Positions 9,705 through 22,000 of a stretch of DNA of 64,000 nucleotides are shown in pieces. Numbering within the stretch: position 1 is the stretch's first letter; each line of letters opens with the position of its first letter. The notes beneath the pieces are model-generated. The model searched no databases. It saw only the letters and a list, made by a program, of their open reading frames with translations, and was not told where the DNA came from. Position numbers and translations under genes: made by a program. The stretch comes from Ovis canadensis. Lineage: Eukaryota; Chordata; Mammalia; Artiodactyla; Bovidae. The stretch is taken from positions 52,471,001 through 52,535,000 of the forward strand of contig NC_091260.1 in NCBI RefSeq assembly GCF_042477335.2, given 5' to 3'.

Positions 9705-12700
9705 TCATTTTGCATTCCCACTGCTCATCTTCTGTTTCATTTTTCTTTGTCTTTTGTAAATCCTTTTCTTTCTGGCTTTCAAATCGACTTTTGGCTCTGG
9801 TTTCACCCACTGTATTTCTACTGGCTTTTCCTCAGCCGGAGTAACAAAAACATCTGCAGTGGGATCATGGGGAAGAATAGTCTTTGGTTCTTTCTTTCTC
9901 AGCTTCTGCACATCTTTCACTTGCTGTTTCTCTCTGTATTTTGCAGCTGTGATGGATCTTATGACACGCCGATGCTAGAAACAAAAAAAAAATGAAAGGT
10001 GCTTTTGAATAAAAATAAACATTTTATACATGGCAAGGACATTCACTTATAAAACCTACTTCCCTTTACCTTGCATCATCAAAAAAAAAAGTAATCTGTA
10101 AGACTGGATGCAGCAAAAACCAAATTCAGTTTCACAGTTAACAGAACACTTATTTGACAGAATTACTTTGGCCCAAAAGTTTTAGGACATCAAGGACCAG
10201 TGAACAGAAACAGCTTACCATGTTTGGTGACTGGTAGTGAGGATTTTCATACAAAGTTGGTCCTCCAAAACTTCCCTGGAAAATCTTTATAAGATTTAAG
10301 ACAAAACGGGGTCCTATTTCTACAAGAGCAGCATCTTCTTCAATGATCTTTAATTAAAAAAAGGAAACATTTCATTTTGATTTGAATAAAATACTTCTAA
10401 ATGGTACACGGGCTATATCCTCATTACAAATGTGCCTAAAAGAACTAACAACCAATAAAGTTAAGGTGGAAGGGAAACTTGGCAAATGCCAAATCATCAA
10501 TATTTTCTGAAATATATCACTGGTTACAGGTAGCTGCCATAGGAAAATATAAATGTCTTTTCAGTGTGTCTTTAAAATTGAGTCATTTCAATCTGGTCTG
10601 TATCTAGCTTCTCACAACACATGTCTTCTTGCAAAACTGGTCAAATATTTAAAACTGCAACCATGAGAACAAAATGTATTCAAGCACCCTATGGGGCACT
10701 CTTTCAAAATTTAAATCAATCCTTGAGTTGTTTTTATAAATCTAATTCAAATTAGATTAAAAGGCATATAAAAGGGTATATGGCAAAATTTATTTTTGAA
10801 TGGCTACTGACTGTGGAATTAAGGAGCAACTTCTGAACCAAAAATATTACTATTTTTTGCTTAAGGTAGGGCTACATTCAGAGGTTAAGAAGGGGATATG
10901 TTTAACTCACATCTTTTCTGCTTAACACAAGCAGAAAAAAGCCCAGTTTATTTCACACGCTGTCTGAAATTCTGTCTTGCTGTTTTCATCCACCTCTCCT
11001 CCTGAATCAATCACTGTATGACTCATCTGATAGTTCTCATTAAATGTTTTCTACGGGGGCTATGTTTTTCTAAGTCTAAAACCACACCCCAGCCCCAGCA
11101 GACTCTAACCTCTTAGGAGAGAAACTTATATTTTACTCAATGTCTAGTGACTTGTGAGAAAATCCATACTCAGCTGATAGCCATGAACTTAGGTTATGAA
11201 ATAGGGGTTATTTACTACAAGTCTGTAGGGAAAAGAAAGCTATGTAAGAGAAAAAGAGTATCATTTGCCTATTCTATATCATAAACACTATATATCCTAA
11301 CTTATATAATTAAAAATATAAGCTAACCTGAAAGTTCCGAAACCATATCCTATTATCCAAAATGGTGAATGTAAACACATGGTCCACAAATGGCTGGCTT
11401 TTGGGATGATACCGTGGTGTACTGAAGATCTAGTGGAAAAAGGGACACGTTAGTTCTGTACTCTATGACATACCATGTGTGTTTTAGATAAAGTTAAAAG
11501 GAAGACACTTATTTATAATATTTTACTAAAAACAGTTTCTAGTAAAGATATTTACCTGAATTAAGAGCTCTTTTAACAAAGCATAATGTGGTAATTCATC
11601 AAAAACCTGTAAGAATAAAGTGAACATATTATTTGACAACATTAATTGTGCTTAAAATTGTGTTTTATTAACTAAATTGAATTATACAACTATATCCACT
11701 CAAAAAAACACACCCATGCACAGTAAGAAAATTAAACCTCATATACTGAATGAGAAACTTACAGGGTCAAAAGACAAGAGGGGCCGAGAACCTTTTAAAC
11801 AGTTTCCAGTCATCTTTAGCTCAGCTAGGGTATGAACTAGAAAAATTATAACAACAAAAACAGTTATAACTTTGGCACAATTATCCCAAAAGATTATTTT
11901 TAATTTTCTCACAAAAAAATTTAAATTGAGTCAACTTACTATTTTGAACAAGGAATTTAGCAGATGGTCCATGAGGTGAATTTGAAAGCCTAAAAAATAT
12001 AAAAGAAGCTTTTTCAACTAATTAGAATTTAGAATGTAGTAAAAGCTTACTACCAGCTCAATTTAAAAGATACCACAGAGACTTCCCTGGTGGTCTAGTG
12101 GTTAACACCCTGTACTTTCAATGCAAGGGAGCACAGGTTTGATCCCTGGTCTGGGAACTAAGATCCCACATGCCACACGGTGCAGTCAGAAACATAAAAT
12201 GCACAGTTTAAAAAAAAGAAAAGATACCATAAAGTGCTAACAGTATCCACATATTCCCAAATTTATTTAATACATTCTCTTTCAATATTGATTTCTAACA
12301 TAATTTCACAGTTTTGACAGAAAAGACTCTATGATTTCAATACCTTTAGACCATGGAATTTTTGCATTTGTTGTACATCCCTAGATATGTTCCAGTGTCT
12401 CCTGGTTTATAGTCTCTGGGAACTTGAATACAATTTGTATCCTGCTGTTGTGTGAAAACTGGATAAATCTTAATTATATTGAACTGGTTCACAGTGCTTT
12501 TCAGGTCCACTATATTCTTCTACTTTTCTGTCTATTCACTCTATTAATTTTTGAGAGTTCGATATTGAAACTCCAACTAAAAATCATAATTAATCTACTA
12601 AAAATAATTGCAATATATTTAGAACTATAACTTTTATTTTCCAAGTCTCCTGTAAATGTGTTATACTTTCATAATTTAAAAAATTAAAAAAAAATACATT

Positions 12701-15700
12701 CTCTTACCACATATAGAGATCTTGTTTTTTCTTAGCTTCAAAATAGATACATTTATTGCAGTTTTTCATTTCACAAACCTAAATGGAACAAAGTATAGAA
12801 AAATGAAGTACATAATAAAACTAAGATCTAAAGCAAAGAATGAATATTCAGATTCCTCCAAGAATACTTCAGCAGGTTAAGAGGTTACAAAGGTCTAAAT
12901 CAAAGTAGATTTATTTGCAGAAATGTTTAGATTTTCTGCATAAGGTAAACTATGCTCTGCCCACCAGAAACAGCTACTATTTCTGGTCTAGCATTTTAAC
13001 TGGCCTCCCTTGGGGAACCTCTTCTTCTGACCATATTCCTGTGTACAAACTACCAAGATCAAAAACAACCCCAGGAATACAGCATATTACAACCTCACCA
13101 ATTGCAGAAACAGTCCTTAAAGAACCAAAAACATCCTTTATAACCATTACTTTGATATTTAACTCTTTTGCTGTTCTATTTTAAGCTCAAGAAATTTATG
13201 TTTTTTCTTCCTCATCTGTACTACCATTTCTGTGATTTGGTTCTATAAAATCACTAAGGAGTATACAAAACCTATTTCAAGTTGAAGTAAACGTCAACGT
13301 CTTAAAGATTTATAAAGTCACAAGTGAGAAATGCACAAAAGCAATAAGGGAATGAAGTCCTTTATTATTGTAGTATTTATAAATTAATATATACACACTA
13401 TATATATACACTACCTGAGGCTTAAAGAATTCATCAATTCAATGCTTTTGTTGCTTACTTTCTTGGAATAAATAGAACTACATGCTAAGTTGTGAGCGTT
13501 AGTTGCTGCAGTCTAGATCCTGTTTATGTCTCCTATCTTCACTTGAAATTATACTACCTATTAGGGGCCTGACTCCCTCATTAGAATGTAAGTTCCATGA
13601 TGACAGGGGCATTTCTTTTAACAGTTTCTATAGAATAATCCCACGATAGAACAGGGCTTCAAAATTTTATGCTAAATGAATAACAGAAGCCTTTCTAATA
13701 ACTAGAAAGAAGTATCTAAAACAATTCTAAGTTTTAAAAAAATTTGCTTTAAAAATTAAAGTTTAGTCTTCAACACTACTTTGAAATTTTAACCTATTAC
13801 TAGTCCATAATACCTTAAGAGCAAGTATCATATGCACTGCTTTTAATACTAGCAAAATACTTTCCTCAATATGCTTATTGAAAGAAAACAAATTTAAGAA
13901 TGACCAAGAAATAATACATACTGAAGCACTAAACTGTGTGAAATAGACAATGAGTACTATAAAAAAATTTAGAAGGTACATAATTAAAGTTCATAAAATT
14001 TGCATGTCTTATACAAAACAACTTAAGTCACTGGATAACTGACTTTTTAAATGATCAACTTCTCATGTTCTAAAATATTGCTTCTAGATAGTGCTGCTAG
14101 AATATTTTACTTTACTTTCTTAAATTACCTCATTAATCACAAATAACTTATCTTTACGATCCATTTTAGTATCTGTAAAAAGAAAAAAAACAATTAAAAA
14201 GATTTCAAAGCTACTTCAAATCACTCATACTTTCTAGAAAATAAGTATCTTTATAATTTTCAGTTTAAATGAGATTTACTGATCTTCAAAATGATTAGAG
14301 CTGAAGACACATGACCTCTTTAAAAATCTTGTTCTTTTGAAATGCAAAAAGGAGTGACTGAAAATAGTCCTCAGGAAATATAAAGATGTAGGCAGTGTTT
14401 CTTTGTGTGCAGGCATACCTCAGAGATTCTGCCTGTTCAGTTCCAGATGACCATAATAAAAAGAATATTGAAAGAAAGCAAGTCATAAATTTTTTTGATT
14501 TCCTGCTGCTGCTGCTAAGTTGCTTCAGTCGTGTCCGACTCTGTTACCCCATTGATTCCCCGTCCCTGGGATTCTCCAGGCAAGAACACTGGAGTAGATT
14601 GTCATTTCCTTCTCCAATGAATGAAAGTAAAAAATGAAAGTGAAGTCGCTCAGTTGTGTTCAACTCTTCGTGACCCCATAGACTGCAGCCCACCAGGCTC
14701 CTCCATCTTCCTAGTGCATATAAATGTCATGCTTATACTATACTGTAGTCTATCACATGTACAAACACATTACATGTAAACAATGTACATGCCTGAATTT
14801 AAAAATATTTTAATGCTAAAAAATGCTAACCATCATCTGAGCCTCCAGTGAGCCACAGTAGTAACTTCAAAGATCACTGATCACAGATCACAAAATAACA
14901 ATGAAAAGGTTTGAAACACTGCAAGAATTACCAAAATGTGACAGAGATACAAAGTGAGCAAATAAATGCCATTGAAAAACTGGAGCCAAGACACTTGCTT
15001 GACACAAGGTTACCACAAGTCTGCATATGGAGAGAAAAAAAATTGCAAAAAAGTGAATAAAAGTGTAGAATAATAATAAAATAAAAAGTGAATAAAAAGA
15101 CCACAATAAAATGAGGTCTACCTAAATTTTATGAATCTCTTTCCAAAACAGGAAAGTTCTCACAAACCAATTTTAGGACACAGGTTTTAGAAACACTCAC
15201 TTAGGGAAACAATACAAATTAAAATTCTCTTTATGTAACTACAGACCTCAGTTTCAGAAACACTGTTATTTTATTCAGAAACACTGTTATGTTATTACCA
15301 AGAATTAAAACCTAAGCACCTCCCAACACAGGCACAAAATACAGCTGCATGAGAACACTGTCATGGTTCCAAATCCCATTACTAAATGTTTTTCATTTGC
15401 TGGTAAGACATCCCATTATAAAAGAAAAAGCTTGGCATTTAGGAGTAGACTGAGTCCCAACTTAAAGGTGCTTCAAATCATACTCCTGATAAACATTAAG
15501 TTTTTAATAGGAACTGTTTTTTGTTTTGTTTTAAATGCAGAAAATAATACATGGCAGTCTCGATTCATTTAGAAGGACAAACCAGCTCACGGCCTCTGAG
15601 AACATTATAATGAAGTCATTCCCGGACTTTCAAAAAATGTTTTAGAGAAGACAATGCTTAATGACTTTTGCAGAGAATTTCTAAAAAATATTAATTGGAA

Positions 15701-18250
15701 AAATCTTGGCAGATAAACAGATAAAACTTCTGAGAAGTCGTTGTTCTTTACCTGACATGCTGAACGAATAAAGTGTGACTAGAAGTGAAAATATAAACAG
15801 GCAAGTTTACAAATACGAAATTTTAACACATATGATATAAAAGCACCTGCTTTAGAATGAGGCATCAACATTCTCAAGTCTTGCATTAAATGTCTTGTTC
15901 TGAAATTTATTCCTCTAGAAGAAAAGATGAGAATCCGTTCCTTATTTTTCCACTTTCCCTAAAGGAAAAAAGTGTGAGAATTTTAACACTTCATGGTGAA
16001 TCTATCTTGTTTAAAAATAAATGCTTCCATGTAGCAACTCAAACAATCCTGACCTCAGCCTTTAATTCAATCTCAGTAGCATTTACTGACCCCAGCTGCT
16101 ACCCAGAAACCTCCTTGGCTTCCTTTCGTTTTTCTTCAATTTCTCCAGTTCCTCCTCCTGATTATGACAGTTCTCATAATCACTCTCACAGCTTTCACTG
16201 TCAACTAACTCTACAGAAAGATAAGGAACTCTTTCTAGCTCAAATAATCCAGTATCTGACTTACCTCAAATTCAACTTTAGGATACCAAATCTTAAAATC
16301 TAGCAAACATCCTTACTATTTTTCTGATGATGTCACCATCATTTCAGTCCCCCATGCTTTGAATCTTCCATTTGCCCTTATATCATAAGTACCAGTAAAT
16401 GCTGTCAATTTCTCTTTCCAACAACTCTTAGTCCTCTCTTAGTGATACTGCCTTCAAGGTTCAGATTCTTATAATCTCATAACAATTGCAGATCTTCAAA
16501 TGCTAGTCCTCCCTACCAAGAGCTCCTCCAATAGACAAGGTGGACTACCCCCTGCTTGCTCCAATCACATCTTTATCTTCCAGGGTTTTCTAAACAAAGT
16601 TCAAAATGACACAGCTTAACACTAGATTCTGAAGTACATTTATATTTCTACCTACACTTTAGCCAATTTGGCTTTTTTTTCCCAAGTCCAGCATTTCATC
16701 CACTTCAACGCCTCTGATTAGTTTTTTTCTCTCCCTCTGGACTTATATTGTTCCCTCTCATTTCTAAACATCGAAATTTTGGCCTCACCTTGGGATCCAA
16801 TTCAAAGGCTGAATCCTTCATGATCCCTTACCTGGTTATTCTAAAGGAATGTTTATCTCCTGCACTTAAATAAAAAATTTCATATTATGACTCAGATGAC
16901 AGATACCATCACATTTCTTTTTAGTTCCTTAAGGGAAGAGTGAAAATACTAACATTTACAGAAAATCTACAAGAAGTCCAGTTTACTCTTCACAAAAAGT
17001 AAACTACATTTTCTTCCTTAGTTTGCAAGTGAGAAGAGTTCAAAATGTCCCCGTTAATTAATATCAGGGTTAGAATGCAAGCTAATCTTTCATTCCTCAA
17101 AGCTAACTCCTTTCCCAGTGCTTGCCACATTTACCCATCATTCACTACGCGGTATATACAGATCTATGCTAAGCTGTGGTGGAGGTGGCAGGAGAGGACA
17201 GAAGGAAATCACTAAATCAGACCAACTGTCTCCACAGTATTTTATCTAGCTTAAGGAGCTCTCAGATGAATGAAAGATTCAACAACTTGTGTTCACCTTC
17301 TTCTGAATAAAAACCACCAACTTACGTATCAGTTCTTAGTTTCCTTCTAAACTCCAACATTTTAGGAGAAAGTGGTCTCGCAATCCCAAAGCACGGAAAA
17401 CTTAACTTCTTACAGTGCTTGGCATATTAAAACTTTGACGAGTACACCTAAAACTCATAGTATCTACTCTAGTTTTTCGTATCCCTTGAGAGTTACAAAT
17501 CAAACAAGTTGGGGATGGAATGGGAATGAGGTTCAAGAAAGAATGGTTATATGTGTACTTTTGGCTGATTCACGTTGTTGTACATTACAAAACTGTACAA
17601 CACAACATTGTAAAGCAATTAAAAGTAAAATTTAAAAAATCACGTCTAAAGCATAGTCCCAAAGGACAGTAGCTTTTTAAAGAACCGCATAACCAACTTC
17701 AACATTCAAAATACGGGAATATTCTGGATATCCCATCACTGGAAGGGATATATACTCGAGGGAGACAAGCAAGTTTAAGGAAGAATTCCTTCCTCCGACA
17801 ACAACAAAAAACGAAGGAAATGAAGACCAAACACTGTAACAGTCCCCGAAAGTCGCTTCTCGGCGAGGCAGGTAACATCTTTGAAATCGGTCAAGTTGCT
17901 CAGTCAGCAGCCTGCCAAGAATGCAGCCACGTGCACTAGGGTTAGACGTAAACGCGGCAGCTGGTCCCGCCGGGAGAACCGAGACGAAGCTCCCGTTTAA
18001 CACCCCCAGCATCTCTGAAACCCCCCGAGCGGGAATCAGGTAGGTACCACAACGAAAGCGCGTGGAGCCGCGGCCGCAAAGCCTCCTTTACCTTGCAAAC
18101 TGGGCCTGGGATACGATCTTTCTCTTCTTCCGCCGCCTCCTCTGATACTTCGTTAGGCTTAGCCGGCAGCTTGCCATCTTTCGCGTCTCTTTTCAGCTTT
18201 TTCGCCTGAACCGCCAGGCCTCCACGCCGTTTCCTCTTGGTCGCTGCCAT
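9705..18250 (-). CDS. BRIX1: BRIX1, ribosome biogenesis protein BRX1 homolog (complete, 10 coding exons)
   Basis: Coding exons on the - strand, in transcript order: 18250-18092, 15958-15847, 14172-14129, 12778-12708, 11989-11940, 11836-11763, 11606-11556, 11429-11328, 10347-10219, 9974-9705. Every intron has GT and AG ends, and every junction keeps frame. The sum is 1062 nt, or 353 aa plus stop, the usual mammalian length. The protein begins MAATKRKRRGG, a basic likely nuclear/nucleolar signal. An acidic linker follows, then the Brix domain from about residue 60 (ERILIFSSRGINFRTRHLMQ) to about 260, and a basic tail ending KARKKRIYKRQRKMKQKM. Brix-domain proteins bind pre-rRNA, and BRX1 acts in early 60S assembly in the nucleolus. 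No frameshift or internal stop is seen. The start is chosen for the conserved N-terminus and its place at the edge of the CpG island. Confidence 0.97.
12076..12218 (+). mobile_element. CHR-2-type SINE in a BRIX1 intron
   Basis: Short tRNA-derived SINE, GACTTCCCTGGTGGTCTAGT to an A-rich tail, flanked by AAAAGATACCA at 12065-12075 and 12219-12229. It is antisense to BRIX1, between the exons at 11989 and 12708. Confidence 0.87.
12420..12640 (-). mobile_element. Old L1 fragment in a BRIX1 intron
   Basis: The text resembles an old antisense L1 segment (TTTCTGTCTATTCACTCTAT and TTGAGAGTTCGATATTGAAA). It is short and diverged. Confidence 0.5.
12779..14128. other. BRIX1 intron, AT-rich
   Basis: This intron has no recognised repeat beyond a short (TA/CA) simple stretch near 13390-13412. 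Open frames here are short and lack coding character. Confidence 0.5.
14503..14710 (-). mobile_element. BOV-A2 SINE in a BRIX1 intron
   Basis: This is a two-unit BOV-A2, - strand, starting with a GCTGCTGCT run and with the two BovA units joined near 14617-14645. The second unit is truncated. Confidence 0.85.
16020..16870 (+). mobile_element. Probable L2 relic in the first BRIX1 intron
   Basis: Long pyrimidine-rich text has L2-3'-like wording (CTTCATGATCCCTTACCTGG near the end). The divergence makes the boundaries approximate. Confidence 0.4.
17510..17640 (+). mobile_element. Short L1 3' end
   Basis: The segment ends with ACAACATTGTAAAGCAATTA and an A-rich stretch, which matches the end of artiodactyl L1 copies. 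It lies in the first BRIX1 intron and is strongly 5'-truncated. Confidence 0.6.
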
Positions 18251-19008
18251 CTTGCCCCGCGCCTTCGCTCTGGGCCTTCCTTCCGGCTCTGCCGGTCGCT
18301 CCGCCTTCCTGTCTCTATGGTCCCGGTCTCCAGCTCCACAGTCCTGCAGCTCTATGGTGCCTCTTTTCCATCTTTATGGTACGGCCCGGTCGGCTCTCTA
18401 GGCCTCTTCTATCTCTGTGGTGACGGTGACCGAGGTGGCCGGCATATCTGAATAGAGTGGCGGGAGCCGCTCCACTTCCTCCGCAGTTTTTTAGGCGCTG
18501 CATCCGGGCGCTGCGCAAAGGTAGGGTTTCGGCCCTGGGGATCCCAAGACAAGTCTGTAAGCGGGTCGTGGGCTGGTGAGTGGTGGTGGCTGGTTGTCTG
18601 GGTCTCTTGGAGGACCTTCCAAGGACTCAAGCCCGCCCCTCTAGCGCATATCCTATTAGAAGTAAGATTGGAGGCGAAGGACAGCTCTTTTCTGACTGAG
18701 GAAGCGGAGCCTCTGTTTGGCTTGGCGAAACTAACCCCCAGTGACCGTGTTAGTTGCGTATTTCTGTCCTTCGTAACTTTTCGTGTTACTGTCCCCTTAC
18801 TAAAGACGACGAAACCCTAGTTTACAGGGTAATTTCCCCCAAAGTTAGAGATAATTAAGTGGCAGAGGTGGGGTTTCAGCCCCTACTTCGAGGCTTCTTC
18901 CACTCGGCTCAGCGCAGGTTGAAATCGCGGGCCTCGTCAGCCTGGACAGGGAGTTTTATTGTCCCATCTCATCAGGAGCATCCCTCGGGGCCGAATGCGC
19001 CGTGGACC
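18251..19008. promoter_or_regulatory. Shared bidirectional promoter region of BRIX1 and RAD1
   Basis: The two start codons point away from each other, 758 bp apart. The left part (about 17.9-18.6 kb) is GC- and CpG-rich without a clear TATA box. A plausible splice donor, AAG then GTAGGG, at 18520/18521 and acceptor-like CTCAG/GCAG sites near 18912-18916 suggest an untranslated first RAD1 exon spliced to the coding exon. That split is an inference. Such head-to-head pairs are usually co-expressed housekeeping genes. Confidence 0.75.
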
Positions 19009-22000
19009 ATGCCCCTCCTAACCCAGAGGATCCCAGACGAGAATGATTACTGCTTAGTGGCCAGCCTTGACAACGTCAGGAACCTCTCCACTATCTTGAA
19101 GGCTATTCATTTCCGAGAACATGCCACGTGTTTCGCTACTAAAAATGGAATCAAGGTTACAGTGGAAAACGCAAAATGTGTACAAGCAAATGCTTTTATT
19201 CAGGTATGGAAGTTGGCACCTTTAATCCAGTGACATATGACATTCTTCACCCAGCTCAATGAATTCCAAGGGTCCTCATTTAAGTTGGAGCACAAAATAT
19301 CATTATTTGAATTCTTTTTCTCTCCTGATAACAAATCCTTTTCCTATCCTGTTTTACAGAGATAATGGTTAATAATGTCTAAAATGTATTAAACTGTAGG
19401 TGGGCACTTTTTCTGAGTGTTTTGTATGTTTATGTGTTTAAATACTTTAATCCTCACAACAACAGTGGTTTAGATGTAGTTTCTTTAGTTCTTGGTAACA
19501 TATGTTTACTATGAGCAAGGGTACTGAAGTTCCTATAACTACAGATCATCAGCACTTTTTCTCACATAACTCGAAAACTGAAACGATTTGTGTTTGAACT
19601 GTCAGTTGGTGTCTGTACTAGAATGAGTGCTTTTGTGTAGAAAATGACAATGTCCATCATGAGTGCCAAAACTGTCCTGATGGCAGCTAAACTTTGAAGT
19701 GGTCTTTGAATACTTTTAATAAATGTATTTTGATAAATTTTAAAAAAAAGTCACAACAGTCCTATGAGGTGGTTCTATTATTATTCCCATTTTACATTTG
19801 TGGAAACTGAGACACTATGTAAGTGACTTGTCAGCAGTCCTATAGCTGGCGAGTGGCTTAGTTGGGATGAGAACCCACAACATTTGTTTCTGTAGTATAT
19901 GCTCTTTTTGCACTACTTCCCTATTATTATTTTTTCCTCTTCTTGGTTATAATCTGTTTGTTCTTACAAAGTAATAGTTGTATGGTTCAGATAGGATTTC
20001 ACATTTAATTTAGCATTTTTTTGGAACACCTAAGGGCACAGTATGACCTCAGGTATAGAGGGATTAATCAGACATGGTTCCTGTCCTCAAAAGAAATTGA
20101 GAGTCAGTTATTACTCATGCATTGTCTAATTTGTTTGGCTCTTTTCCACACGACCTTAGCCCAACTGATAGGTACAAAAAGGAGACAAGGGTGAGTCATG
20201 TAGGAGATAGCTTAGCTCCAAGGAGCTAGATGAAGGACCTTTTCATAAAGTTTTGCATCAGACTGAAATCAGTTATACCTTCAACTACTGAGTAGTAGTA
20301 TTCTAGTGGATCTCAGTTGAAAAAGTTTAAGATGTGTTTGATAATCAGAAATTATTTTCATGGGTTTAGCACAATATTGTTATTTTAAAAACATAAAGTG
20401 AGCTCTAGAATTGTATATGTGCATTTTCATTCTTTAACATACATTTTCACATTTACTTTTTTTTTATAGGCTGGAATATTTCAAGAGTTTAGAGTTCAAG
20501 AAGAGTCTGTTACTTTTCGAATTAATTTAACTGTCCTTTTAGACTGTTTGTCTATTTTTGGATCAAGTCCTGTGCCAGGTGAACTATTTTATTGTCATTA
20601 TAATAACATAAAAGCATTTCTGGATGGTCAGAAAAATACAGGAAAATTATTAGAATATAAGTAATATAAACATTTGTTTAAAAAATTAATTGCCAATTTG
20701 TTTTTCATTTGCCACAATCATGTATTCTGATTTTTCATAATATTAGTAGATGCTAATGGTTCTTATATTTACATTCACCTTTTAATTTATAAAGCTTTTA
20801 GGATTTTAAATTTGAACTAATCAAAAGAATACTTTGAACATGTCTTAAATATGTTTAACATTGAGAAATATATTTTAATTGCTTCTTTTCCCTAATTTGT
20901 CAAGAATTATAGTTAGTGGCAGAGAAAATAGATACCAGTTGTCCTGACTCCCAGTTCACTGTGTTTGACATTTGCTCCTTTTTCTTTAAGCCCTATTTAT
21001 AAATTAAGTTTATTTTCCTAAATGCTTTTCTTTAAAATAGTCATATACTTTTAGAAATAGTTAAAACTACAGGGAAACCCCAGAAGGATGATTTTTACTT
21101 CATAGGAAAGGATCAGTTATGGTCCTCTAGAAAATATGTTTTAATTTTGTACTGACAATTCCATTATTATTGGAATTGGTTAAAATTATAATTTTCTAAT
21201 GCAGTGATCCCCAACTGGTTTTCCATAAAAGCACCTGCCTTCTTCCATTCCTCAGTGTGGTTCTCCACCCAGTAAGAAAGAGGAGTCGAGTGTCCTGTCA
21301 TATTCCTTCTCCTCTTTATTGTTTTGCAGAGCTAAAACCCTAACCTCTATTAATCACCCTTTTTCTCCCAATTAGACCTTAAGACAGAGAAGGCAATGGC
21401 ACTCCACTCCAGTACTCTTGCCTGGAAAATCCCATGGGCAGAGGAGCCTGGAAGGCTGCAGTAAATGGGGTCGCTGAGGGTCAGACACGACTGAGCGACT
21501 TCACTTTCACTTTTCACTTTCATGCATTGGAGAAGGAAATGGCAACCCACTCCAGTGTTCTTGCCTGGAGGATCCCAGGGACGGCGGAGCCTGGTGTGCT
21601 GCTGTCTGTGGGGTCACACAGAGTCGGACACGACTGAAGTGACTTAGCAGCAGACCTTAAGATGTGGTAAAATATAAAGACTATCTCCCAGTAGAAAACG
21701 TTGAGAGGGTCCTTATCACAGGGAATACATTGATGTTATCATGAGACAATATGAAAGCAATTCATTGTTAACACAGATTGAACCCTCAAGAATAGCATAG
21801 TCTATCCTATAACAGTTATTATTAATACATGCAATATAGACTGTATAGATTCTCCATCCTAAAGTTGTATATTTATATATAATCACCTAGCTATCTCTGA
21901 AGTGTTTTTTGTTTTTTTTTTTGCAACCTGGAAAACGATTTCAAAGAGTATTTTATTCCCAGTTTTTTTGCAGCTATTTTTGGAATTGTCTACACACAAC

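Noticed and set aside
10050-10110. TGATGATG box in a BRIX1 intron as a C/D snoRNA
   Set aside because: No D box or terminal stem was found at a fitting distance.
15890-16303. 137-codon + strand frame
   Set aside because: It begins on the antisense strand of a BRIX1 exon (15847-15958) and continues through an L2-like stretch, with no domain.
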